This document shows positions 42,555 through 50,329 of a stretch of 64,000 nucleotides of DNA, piece after piece. The notes under the pieces are model-generated. The model had not been told where the DNA came from and did no database searches. It was given only the letters and a program-made list of their open reading frames with translations. How positions within the stretch are numbered: position 1 is the stretch's first letter; each line of letters starts with the position of its first letter. The position numbers were made by a program, and so were the translations under genes. Source of the stretch: Oscillibacter sp. (lineage in GTDB: Bacteria > Bacillota > Clostridia > Oscillospirales > Oscillospiraceae); NCBI GenBank assembly GCA_022795445.1, contig JAAWGR010000001.1, forward strand, positions 1-64,000. The letters are read 5' to 3'.

Positions 42555-43382
42555 ATGAATATAAACTATATCATCGGCGTGGTCGGCGCAATTGTCGTGT
42601 TCCTGTTCGGCTGTATCGCCAGCGTTACCATCCAACCAACATTTTCCATCTCGTTCAACCCCGGAAACCTGATCAACTTCTTTGACCCAGCCTCGATCTT
42701 GATTACGATCGGCTGTACGATTTTCATCGTCGTGGCCAGCTTCCCCGGGTCGATGCTGAAAAATATGCCAAAGCATGTGAAGATCATCCTGAATAACAAG
42801 CTGTTCGACCCCACCAGCTACATCGATCAGCTGGTTGAACTGGCGCAGATCGCCCGGAAAAACGGCCTGCTGTCCATGGAAGAAAAAGCGAATGAGCAGA
42901 CGGATCCCTTCTTCAAACAGGCAATCATGCTGATCGTGGACGCCAACGACCAGGATAAGGTGCGGGGCATCCTGGAAAACGACATCGAGTGCATGAGCGC
43001 CCGGCACGACGCCGTGGCGGCAATGTACGATAAGGCATCCAGCGTGGCTCCGGCTTTCGGCATGGTGGGTACTCTGGTGGGCTTGATCAACATGCTGAAA
43101 TCCATGAACCTGGAAGACGGCGCGGGCGACCTGGGTTCCAGCATGGGTACCGCCCTGGTTACTACGCTGTACGGCTGTATTCTGGCGCACATGATTTTCG
43201 GACCAATCGCGCAGCTGCTGCGGAACCGGGACTCGGAGGAGATCCTGTGTAAGCAGATCATCGTCGAGGGCGTTATGGCCATCCAGGCGGGCGAGAACCC
43301 GAAGTCCCTGCGGGAACGGCTGCTCACCTATATGGCGCAGAAACAGCGCGAGATGGGCGGCGAAGAGAAGGCGGCGGCTTAA
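42555..43382 (+). CDS. motA: Flagellar motor stator protein MotA
   Basis: This 275-residue protein has four membrane helices and a cytoplasmic loop that contacts FliG. TM3-TM4 contain the conserved Pro-bearing VAPAFGMVGTLVGLI segment. With MotB it forms the ion channel that powers rotation. The start is ATG 42555 with cggaggag upstream. Whether protons or sodium ions are used cannot be settled by eye. motB follows after 20 nt. Confidence 0.96.
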   Translation: MNINYIIGVVGAIVVFLFGCIASVTIQPTFSISFNPGNLINFFDPASILITIGCTIFIVVASFPGSMLKNMPKHVKIILNNKLFDPTSYIDQLVELAQIARKNGLLSMEEKANEQTDPFFKQAIMLIVDANDQDKVRGILENDIECMSARHDAVAAMYDKASSVAPAFGMVGTLVGLINMLKSMNLEDGAGDLGSSMGTALVTTLYGCILAHMIFGPIAQLLRNRDSEEILCKQIIVEGVMAIQAGENPKSLRERLLTYMAQKQREMGGEEKAAA

Positions 43383-43402
43383 CAGAGAGGAGCGTAACCA
43401 GC

Positions 43403-44209
43403 ATGGCGTTAAAGAAAAAAGGCGGCGGTGGCGGCGGCGCAAACTGGATGGACACCTACGGCGATATGGTAACGCTGCTGCTTTGCTTCTTCGTGCTGCT
43501 CTACTCCATGTCGACGATCAGCACCGAGAACTGGAAAGCCATCGTTCAGAGCTTCAACCCCACCGCGGTGGAAACGCCGACGGCTACCACTGGCGCAGGC
43601 GGCCCAGATGCGGATCATGAAGACATGGGCGGCGAGATGCCCCAGGAAAAGGTGGACATGACGCAGGAAGAAGTGGACCAGGATATCGAGTCGCTCTTCC
43701 AGGCCCTGCAGGCGTATGTGGAATCCCAGGTGTCTCAGAGCATCATCAATGTGGAGAAGAGCGGCGGCAAAGTTTACATACGTTTCAACAACGCGGTATT
43801 CTTTGGTGGCAACAGCGCCATCTTGAAGCAGGACAGCTACGCAATCCTGGATGATGTGGGCGCAATGCTCAACAGCGTATCCGCGTCCGTTGACGAGGTG
43901 CGGGTCCAGGGCCATACCGCCAAGGTGCGGGATACCGGCAATACCGTCGATAACGACCGGACCCTTGCCAGCCTGCGCGCCACTAACGTGGTCATCTACC
44001 TTCAGCAGCACGGCGTCCTGGACGGCGGACGGCTGATCAGTGAGGGCATCGGCGAGTGGCAGCCCCTGGTGCCGAACGACACCGCGGAGCATATGGCCCA
44101 GAACCGGCGCGTAGAAATGATTGTCAGCGGCCGGGACATTGAGGCGGAAATGGAAGAAGCAGGCATGACCCAGGACTTCACCGAAGAATATTATACGACG
44201 ACCCAGTAA
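43403..44209 (+). CDS. motB: Flagellar motor stator protein MotB
   Basis: This 268-residue protein has one N-terminal membrane helix bearing the ion-carrying Asp21 (TYGDMVTLLLCFFVLLYSMS). A linker follows, then a C-terminal OmpA-like peptidoglycan-binding domain (about 135-250, with DNDRTLASLRATNV and ENRRVEM-like AQNRRVEMIV). The basic, Gly-rich N-terminus (KKKGGGGGG) is typical. fliL, often next, is absent; fliM follows after 42 nt. Confidence 0.96.
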   Translation: MALKKKGGGGGGANWMDTYGDMVTLLLCFFVLLYSMSTISTENWKAIVQSFNPTAVETPTATTGAGGPDADHEDMGGEMPQEKVDMTQEEVDQDIESLFQALQAYVESQVSQSIINVEKSGGKVYIRFNNAVFFGGNSAILKQDSYAILDDVGAMLNSVSASVDEVRVQGHTAKVRDTGNTVDNDRTLASLRATNVVIYLQQHGVLDGGRLISEGIGEWQPLVPNDTAEHMAQNRRVEMIVSGRDIEAEMEEAGMTQDFTEEYYTTTQ

Positions 44210-44251
44210 CCGGGCCGAAAAAACCAGCATCAGCAGGAACAGGGGGACCTT

Positions 44252-45256
44252 ATGGCAGATGTATTATCACAAGCTCAAATCGATGCTTTGCTGAATTCGG
44301 TCCGCAGCGGCGATAAGGATTTGGATAAGAGCGATCAGGAGCCGGAAAAGAAGTACCAAAAATACGACTTTTCCAGCCCCCGGAAGTTCAACCGAGACCG
44401 GATCAAGATGCTCAACGGCATTTTCGACAATTATTCCCGCGTGGTTGGCTCCCGTCTGAACGCCCGCCTCCGAACCAATTGCGAAGTCACTGTGGAAAGT
44501 GTGGAAGAGCAGCGGTATTATGAGTTTTCCAACGCACTGTCAGAGGGCGATGTACTGGCCTTGGCAGATGCGCAGATAAAAGATAAAATGGCAGAAGAAC
44601 CCATCATGTTTTACATCGGCACCAGCACAGCGCTGAGTATGATGGACCGTATGATGGGCGGCGAGGGCGAAGAAGAACCGGACCTCCCCTCCGATTACAC
44701 CTACACAGCTGTGGAGCTGCGGCTTTATGAGGACCTGGCAAGAGACATCGTCGCGATGATGGACCCCAGCTGGGAGAATTACCTGCCGATCAGCTTTCAA
44801 TACAACCGCACGGACATCAATCCCACCCTCAGCCAGATCCTGGGTGTGGATGAGACCGTAATCATCGTGGATCTGAAAATACAGTTCAACAATCTGGCAG
44901 GACGGATGAGCATCTGCTTGCCAGGCGAGGTGCTGATGCAGATCTTCGCGGAGATCAGCCGGGAGAACCCGGCCCGCCGGATTTCGTCGGAAGACAACTC
45001 GGAGGAGATTTTCGAGAATTTGCGGGAATCCAGCTTGGAAATCGTGGCGGCGCTGGGCAGTACACAGCTATCCCTCAGCGACATCTTCCACCTGAACGTG
45101 GGCGATGTGATCGATATGGGCTATACCAAGGAAGCCCCGGTTTATTTGGATATTGGCGGCTACCATTGGTTTACGGGCCGGATGGGGACGCACAAGAAAA
45201 ATATGGCTGTTAAAATAGATGAGGTCTGTTATCAGCTGGAGCAAAGGAGCGAATAA
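44252..45256 (+). CDS. fliM: Flagellar motor switch protein FliM
   Basis: This 334-residue C-ring protein has the N-terminal CheY-P-binding peptide (VLSQAQIDALLNSV, about 4-17), the middle CheC-like domain that binds FliG, and a C-terminal SpoA/FliN-like domain (about 250-330). It receives the chemotaxis signal and sets rotation direction together with FliG and FliY. The start is ATG 44252 with agggggac upstream. fliY follows after only 6 nt. Confidence 0.97.
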   Translation: MADVLSQAQIDALLNSVRSGDKDLDKSDQEPEKKYQKYDFSSPRKFNRDRIKMLNGIFDNYSRVVGSRLNARLRTNCEVTVESVEEQRYYEFSNALSEGDVLALADAQIKDKMAEEPIMFYIGTSTALSMMDRMMGGEGEEEPDLPSDYTYTAVELRLYEDLARDIVAMMDPSWENYLPISFQYNRTDINPTLSQILGVDETVIIVDLKIQFNNLAGRMSICLPGEVLMQIFAEISRENPARRISSEDNSEEIFENLRESSLEIVAALGSTQLSLSDIFHLNVGDVIDMGYTKEAPVYLDIGGYHWFTGRMGTHKKNMAVKIDEVCYQLEQRSE

Positions 45257-45262
45257 GACGGA

Positions 45263-46663
45263 ATGGAGAAAGAATTGTTTAGCCCGATGGAGTTGGACGC
45301 CCTCGGGGAAATGATGAATATCAGCCTGGGCTCCTCTGCCACCGCGGTGTCAAATCTGTTGGACCACCGGGTTGATATCACAACGCCTACGGTAACGGTC
45401 GTGCCGGTGCAGGATTTTACCATCGGCCCCCTGGAACCCGCCATGGGCGTGGAGATCAAGTATGTGGAAGGCCTGGACGGCAGCAACATCATGCTGCTGA
45501 AGCGGAGCGACATCCGCGCCATTGTAGACATCCTGATGGGGATGGAAACACCGGACGAGGAATTTGAACTCAATGAGCTGACCATCAGCGCCGTGTGCGA
45601 GGTCATGAACCAGATGATGGGTTCTGCGGCAACGGCAATGAGCGATTTCCTGGGCTTTCAGGTGGATATTTCCACCCCTCAGCCTTTTGAGCTGGAGGGC
45701 CTGGAGGAGTTCAAGCTGAACCACCTGCCGTCCAGCATGGGCACGGTGGTTGTGGTAGGGTTTTCACTGAAGATCGAGGGCGCGGTAGAGAGCGAATTCA
45801 TGAACGTCATGAGTATTGGTCTGGCGAAAGAGCTGCTGAAACAGCTCGGCCTTGGGGACGATGAGGAAGCCGCTGCACCTCCGCCTCCGCCTCCTGCACC
45901 GCCCCCCGCGCCTGCGCCTGATCCGGAACCCTCCGGAGGCAGCAGCCGGATGATGAGCCAAGATGAAATTGAACGGATGCTGGCAGGCGGAGGCGATTCT
46001 GCTCCGGCTCCGGCACCCGCTCCGGAACCCGCTGGAGGTGGCAGCCGGATGATGAGCCAAGATGAAATTGAACGGATGCTGGCGGGCGGAGGCGATTCTG
46101 CCCCGGCTCCAGCGCCTGCTCCTGCCCCACAGCCTCAGGCGGCACCGCAGCCAATTCCTCAGCCTGTCCCCCAGCCCGCTGGGACCCAGCCGCCAGCAGC
46201 CCCGCCGTATGCGGCGCCCGGAGCGGAGGGAATGGCTTATCCTGGTTATCCCTATCCGCCCTACCCGTATCCGCCCTATCCCTATCCGCCCCAGGCCGCG
46301 CCTGCTGCAACGGTGGCGCCGGAACCGAAGGTGATCGCTACCAAGCCGGTGACGATGGAGGAGATGGAAAGTATTGAGGGCCTTGGAAAGGAACAGGCAC
46401 AAAACCTGGACCTTATCATGGAAGTCACTCTGCAGGTGACGGTGGAAATCGGCCGGACCGAGCGGAAAGTGCAGGATATCTTGGAGTTTTCCAAGGGCTC
46501 CTTGGTGGTGCTGGATAAGCTGGCCGGCGACCAGGTGGATCTGTTTGTTAACGGCAAATGCGTCGCTCGTGGCGACGTGGTGGTGATCGACGACAACTTC
46601 GGCCTGCGGATCACGGAAATCGTGCAGAAGCCCAGCCTTGTAATTCCCACAAAGAAAAAATAA
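45263..46663 (+). CDS. fliY: Flagellar motor switch phosphatase FliY
   Basis: This 466-residue protein joins an N-terminal CheC-like CheY-P phosphatase domain (1-205) to a C-terminal FliN/SpoA domain (about 385-462) through a long Pro/Ala-rich linker. Both phosphatase sites keep the Glu/Asn pair (E16/N19 and E113/N116). It removes phosphate from CheY at the switch. The N-terminal CheY-binding peptide of Bacillus FliY is missing; instead, the linker holds two copies of MMSQDEIERMLAGG. A Tyr/Pro-rich PYPPYPYPPYPYPP stretch follows. Confidence 0.95.
   Translation: MEKELFSPMELDALGEMMNISLGSSATAVSNLLDHRVDITTPTVTVVPVQDFTIGPLEPAMGVEIKYVEGLDGSNIMLLKRSDIRAIVDILMGMETPDEEFELNELTISAVCEVMNQMMGSAATAMSDFLGFQVDISTPQPFELEGLEEFKLNHLPSSMGTVVVVGFSLKIEGAVESEFMNVMSIGLAKELLKQLGLGDDEEAAAPPPPPPAPPPAPAPDPEPSGGSSRMMSQDEIERMLAGGGDSAPAPAPAPEPAGGGSRMMSQDEIERMLAGGGDSAPAPAPAPAPQPQAAPQPIPQPVPQPAGTQPPAAPPYAAPGAEGMAYPGYPYPPYPYPPYPYPPQAAPAATVAPEPKVIATKPVTMEEMESIEGLGKEQAQNLDLIMEVTLQVTVEIGRTERKVQDILEFSKGSLVVLDKLAGDQVDLFVNGKCVARGDVVVIDDNFGLRITEIVQKPSLVIPTKKK
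45929..46126 (+). repeat. Two 99-bp direct repeats inside fliY
   Basis: Units at 45929-46027 and 46028-46126 encode two 33-residue copies, each with SRMMSQDEIERMLAGGGDSAPAP. The motif resembles the LSQDEIDALL CheY-P-binding peptide of FliM and FliY. DNA identity is high, so the duplication is recent or conserved. Confidence 0.9.
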
Positions 46664-46733
46664 GCAGCAGTTTTGAGAGGATAGGACCCTCGCCGACTGC
46701 AAATTATAAGATTGAAAAGGATGGATAAGACTT

Positions 46734-47102
46734 ATGGCTAAGAAGATTTTGCTGGTGGACGACGCCGCCTTTATGCGGAAGATGATCAAGGACACCTTGA
46801 GCAAGAACGGCTATACCGAGCTGTTTGAAGCCGTGGACGGCGCGGATGCAGTGGAGAAGTTCAGCGAAATTGGACCGGATCTGGTGATCATGGATATCAC
46901 TATGCCGAATATGGACGGCTTGGAGGCCCTGAAAGCCATCCGCGCCAAGGACGGCAACGCAAATGTGGTGATGTGCTCCGCTATGGGCCAGGAGAGCATG
47001 GTTATGGACGCAGTGCGTTCCGGCGCGAAGGACTTTATCGTCAAGCCCTTTAAGCCTGACCGTGTGCTGAAAACCGTGAACAACATCCTGGGGAATCCGT
47101 AA
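46734..47102 (+). CDS. cheY: Chemotaxis response regulator CheY
   Basis: This 122-residue single receiver domain has the acidic pocket (LVDDAAF), phospho-acceptor D54 (VIMDITMPNMDG), the switch Ser/Thr (CSAMGQ) and K104 (VKPFKP). CheY-P binds FliM (and here possibly the FliY linker) to alter rotation. The start is ATG 46734 with aaaaggatgg upstream. It sits between fliY and fliO as in Bacillus. The CheA kinase is not in this window. Confidence 0.96.
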   Translation: MAKKILLVDDAAFMRKMIKDTLSKNGYTELFEAVDGADAVEKFSEIGPDLVIMDITMPNMDGLEALKAIRAKDGNANVVMCSAMGQESMVMDAVRSGAKDFIVKPFKPDRVLKTVNNILGNP

Positions 47103-47447
47103 ATGAATTCCAGCGCGTTGTCCCTCCTGTGGATGTTTGCCATCATCATTCTGGTCCTGGTCTTGGCGTATGCGTCCACCCGCCTCCTGGCAAACCGGGG
47201 GGGCGTGATGCAGCCTGGGAGGCATATCCAGATTCTGGAACAGCAGCTCTTGGGCCGGGACCAGAAGCTGGCGCTGGCACAGGTGGGAGGACGCTGGTTT
47301 CTCCTGGGTGCGACGCCCTCCGGGATATCCCTGGTGGCGGAATTTACAGCGGAGGAAGCCGCCTCCTGGCAGACAGAAATCCAGGAGGAAAAACCGAGTT
47401 TCTGGGAGGCATTTTCCCAGATAATGCAGGAGAAAGGGCGGAGGTGA
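47103..47447 (+). CDS. fliO: Flagellar biosynthesis protein FliO
   Basis: This 114-residue protein has one membrane helix (about 8-28) and a small cytoplasmic domain with IQILEQQLLGRDQKLALAQVGGRWFLLGATPSG, the FliO/FliZ pattern. It helps assemble the FliP ring of the export gate. The ATG directly abuts the cheY stop, and fliP begins 6 nt after its end. Confidence 0.88.
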   Translation: MNSSALSLLWMFAIIILVLVLAYASTRLLANRGGVMQPGRHIQILEQQLLGRDQKLALAQVGGRWFLLGATPSGISLVAEFTAEEAASWQTEIQEEKPSFWEAFSQIMQEKGRR

Positions 47448-47453
47448 AAAGGA

Positions 47454-48137
47454 GTGCCGGAAGTACCGGAAGGGCTGATAAATATTAACGGCGACAGTGT
47501 GCAGGTGCTGGAAATCATCTTTATGATGGCGTTTTTCACCATCTTGCCGTCGCTTGTGGTGCTGATGACCTCCTTTACCAGGTATATCATCTGTTTTTCC
47601 TTTTTGCGCACGGCCATGGGTACCCAGCAGACGCCGCCCAACATTATTTTGGTGGGCCTCGCACTGTTCTTGACATTTTTTACTATGTCTCCCACCTTGT
47701 CGCGTATCCAGACGGAGGCTTACGAGCCATATGTGGCGGAGGAGATCAGCCAAGAGGAATTTTTCCGCCGTGCGGTAGTCCCTCTCGAAGAATTCATGGT
47801 CCGGAACACCAGGGATAGTACGCTCTCCATGTTCTGCGATATGGCGGGGGTGGATCTGCCGGAGCCGGTGAATACCGATACGGCTGTGGGCGAGGTGCCG
47901 CTGCGGGTGATTGTGCCGGCATTTGCGGTAAGTGAGCTGCAAAGGGCTTTTACCATTGGCCTGCTGCTGTATATCCCTTTTATGCTGATCGATATCGTGG
48001 TCTCCTGTACGCTGATGTCCATGGGTATGATTATGCTGCCGCCTTCTATGATTTCCGCCCCCTTCAAGCTGCTGTTGTTTGTGAGCCTCAACGGCTGGGA
48101 GCTTTTGTTCTCCACGTTGGTCCAAGGGTTCCAGTAG
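47454..48137 (+). CDS. fliP: Flagellar export gate protein FliP
   Basis: This 227-residue core export-gate protein has four membrane helices and the FliP signatures LMTSFTRYIICFSFLR and GTQQTPPN in the first half and PAFAVSELQRAFTIGLL with MSMGMIMLPP in the second. The start is GTG 47454 with gggcggagg 9 nt before it. There is no obvious cleavable signal peptide, unlike in enterobacteria. It is followed by fliQ and fliR. Confidence 0.96.
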   Translation: MPEVPEGLININGDSVQVLEIIFMMAFFTILPSLVVLMTSFTRYIICFSFLRTAMGTQQTPPNIILVGLALFLTFFTMSPTLSRIQTEAYEPYVAEEISQEEFFRRAVVPLEEFMVRNTRDSTLSMFCDMAGVDLPEPVNTDTAVGEVPLRVIVPAFAVSELQRAFTIGLLLYIPFMLIDIVVSCTLMSMGMIMLPPSMISAPFKLLLFVSLNGWELLFSTLVQGFQ

Positions 48138-48148
48138 CAGGAGGGTGA

Positions 48149-48415
48149 ATGATGAATATTAGTATGATTGCCGACGTCCTGCGGGACGCGGTGGCGGTTG
48201 TTATCAAGCTGGGCGGGCCGATGCTGATTTTGAGTATGGTCGCTGGCGTCGTTATCGCTATTTTCCAGGCGGTGACGCAGATCCACGAGCAGACCATCGG
48301 CTTTATCCTGAAGGTGAGCATTATCGTGACAGTGCTGCTGGTCAGCGGCGGCTGGATGCTGACAACCTTGCAGAATTATGCGCGGGAGCTTTTTGAACTG
48401 ATGAAAACCATATAG
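48149..48415 (+). CDS. fliQ: Flagellar export gate protein FliQ
   Basis: This 88-residue protein has two membrane helices and the motif AIFQAVTQIHEQTIGFILK typical of FliQ. Four copies wrap the FliP-FliR core of the export gate. The start is ATG 48149, or the next codon 48152, with ggaggg upstream. It lies 11 nt after fliP. Confidence 0.96.
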   Translation: MMNISMIADVLRDAVAVVIKLGGPMLILSMVAGVVIAIFQAVTQIHEQTIGFILKVSIIVTVLLVSGGWMLTTLQNYARELFELMKTI

Positions 48416-48427
48416 CGGAGGCGTCTT

Positions 48428-49195
48428 ATGGTTGATTTCGGGCAGCTGACGCTGTTCCTCTATATTACAGCCCGTATGACTGGATTTGTCCAGTTCAGCC
48501 CCCTTTTGGGGCGGCAGGGAATCCCTGCCACATTCCGGGGCGGGTTTATCTTGATTCTGTCCGTTTTCTCGTTTTTCCTGACGGACTTGACGGAGCTGGC
48601 GCCGCCGGCGACCCTGCTGGGCTTCGCGGTGGGCGTGATGCTGGAAATGTGCCTGGGCTTCTTGCTGGGGATGGTGACAAACTTCTTCTTCTTTATCCCC
48701 CAGATGGCTGGACAGATCATGGATACGCAGATGGGCATGACCATGAACCAGATCTATGACACGGGTTCCAGAGCCAATATGTCCCAGTCCAGTATGCTGA
48801 TCAACATTCTGATGACGTTGCTGTTTTTCGCAGCCAACGGACACCACACGCTGCTGCGGATGATGGTTACGTCAGGGAATGTGGTGGCCTACGGCGGCGT
48901 GTCCATCGGGACGGACATTGTTAATGTTATGCTGGAGCTTTTTATGGACTGCGTTGTCCTGGGCGTCAAGCTGTGTATGCCGATTTTGGCGGCGGAGCTG
49001 CTTGGACAGCTGGGGATGGGTATTCTGATGAAGGTAATCCCCCAGATTAACGTGTTTTCCATCAACATCGAATTGAAGGTCATCATTGGCCTGGGTTTGC
49101 TGCTGGTGCTGATTGCGCCCTTCAGTGAAGTATTACTGAAAGCAGAACGGACGATGTTGAATACAATGAGTATGATTTTGTCTATGACCGGCTAA
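48428..49195 (+). CDS. fliR: Flagellar export gate protein FliR
   Basis: This 255-residue, highly hydrophobic protein has about six membrane helices, with the FliR patterns ARMTGFVQFSPLLGRQGIP near the start and GQIMDTQMGMTMNQIYD in the middle. It completes the export gate with FliP and FliQ. The start is ATG 48428 after a gcggaggcg Shine-Dalgarno. flhB follows after 14 nt. Confidence 0.96.
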   Translation: MVDFGQLTLFLYITARMTGFVQFSPLLGRQGIPATFRGGFILILSVFSFFLTDLTELAPPATLLGFAVGVMLEMCLGFLLGMVTNFFFFIPQMAGQIMDTQMGMTMNQIYDTGSRANMSQSSMLINILMTLLFFAANGHHTLLRMMVTSGNVVAYGGVSIGTDIVNVMLELFMDCVVLGVKLCMPILAAELLGQLGMGILMKVIPQINVFSINIELKVIIGLGLLLVLIAPFSEVLLKAERTMLNTMSMILSMTG

Positions 49196-49209
49196 AGGGG
49201 GGATGAGCG

Positions 49210-50280
49210 TTGGCCGATAGCTCGAAGACCGAAAAACCAACCCCAAAAAAGCGAAGTGACGAACGGAAAAAAGGCCATGTTTTTATGAGCCAGGATGCTG
49301 TGGCGGTTACAACGCTGATCGGCTCCCTGATGCTGTTTATGGCGCTGTCTGGGAGTATGGCGGAAGAGCTGGCTAAGTTTATGCGCTTTTGCTTGGAGTT
49401 TGCCAAGGACGCGGATCGGCTGGTAGACGGCGGCCTGCGGGAGATCATACACCAGGGATTGATGGTGGTGGTGCGCACGGCAATGCCGATTGCGCTGGTG
49501 ACAGTGGTCTGCGCGGTTGTGGCAACTTTCGCGCAGACGAAGATGCTGGTGACGTTTGAGCTGATTAAGCCGAAGTTCAGCAAAATCAACCCGCTGTCTG
49601 GCTTCAAGCGGCTTTTTTCCCTGAAAAGTATCATTACAACGTTAAAAAATCTCCTGAAGATTATCATCCTGATGGTGATTGTGTACGTTACACTAACTGG
49701 GATGCTTCATGAGAGTTCCAAATATTTGTATGCCGACCTCCGGGTTGCCGGAGCGCACATTTTTGACAACGGCGTGACGATGGTCACGCGGATTATCATC
49801 GCATTTGTCGCCTTGGCGGCGATGGATTTCTTCTACGAGCGCTGGGATTATGAGCGAAACCTGCGCATGAGCAAGCAGGAAATTAAGGAAGAATATAAGC
49901 AGACGGAAGGCGACCCCCAGATTAAAGGCAAGATCAAAGAGATGCAGCGCAAGCGGGCCATGAGCCGCATGATGCAGCAGGTGCCCCAGTCGGACGTCGT
50001 TATCCGGAACCCGACCCACTACGCTGTGGCGCTGCGGTATAAACCCGGCCAGGACCCCGCCCCGATTGTGATGGCGAAAGGCCAGGACGAGTTGGCGCTG
50101 CGCATCGTGCGTGTGGCGGAAGAGAACCACATTGCTGTGATCGAAAACGTGCAGCTGGCCCGTGCACTTTATGCGCAGGCCGAGCTGGACCAGGAAATTC
50201 CGCCGGAATTTTATGACCCAGTGGCGAAGGTGCTCGTTTACATCTTCCGCCTGAACCAAAACAACCAATTGACGAAATGA
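49210..50280 (+). CDS. flhB: Flagellar export protein FlhB
   Basis: This 356-residue protein has a basic N-terminus (TEKPTPKKRSDERKKGHVF), four membrane helices and a cytoplasmic domain with the self-cleavage site N267-PTH270. Cleavage and FliK contact switch export from hook to filament subunits. The start is TTG 49210 with aaaggggggatg upstream. The short linker and C-terminal domain are of normal length. Confidence 0.97.
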   Translation: MADSSKTEKPTPKKRSDERKKGHVFMSQDAVAVTTLIGSLMLFMALSGSMAEELAKFMRFCLEFAKDADRLVDGGLREIIHQGLMVVVRTAMPIALVTVVCAVVATFAQTKMLVTFELIKPKFSKINPLSGFKRLFSLKSIITTLKNLLKIIILMVIVYVTLTGMLHESSKYLYADLRVAGAHIFDNGVTMVTRIIIAFVALAAMDFFYERWDYERNLRMSKQEIKEEYKQTEGDPQIKGKIKEMQRKRAMSRMMQQVPQSDVVIRNPTHYAVALRYKPGQDPAPIVMAKGQDELALRIVRVAEENHIAVIENVQLARALYAQAELDQEIPPEFYDPVAKVLVYIFRLNQNNQLTK

Positions 50281-50329
50281 GAACATGAATAGAACCCTTT
50301 TGAACCTGCGCAGTGGGAGGTGACGGCGC

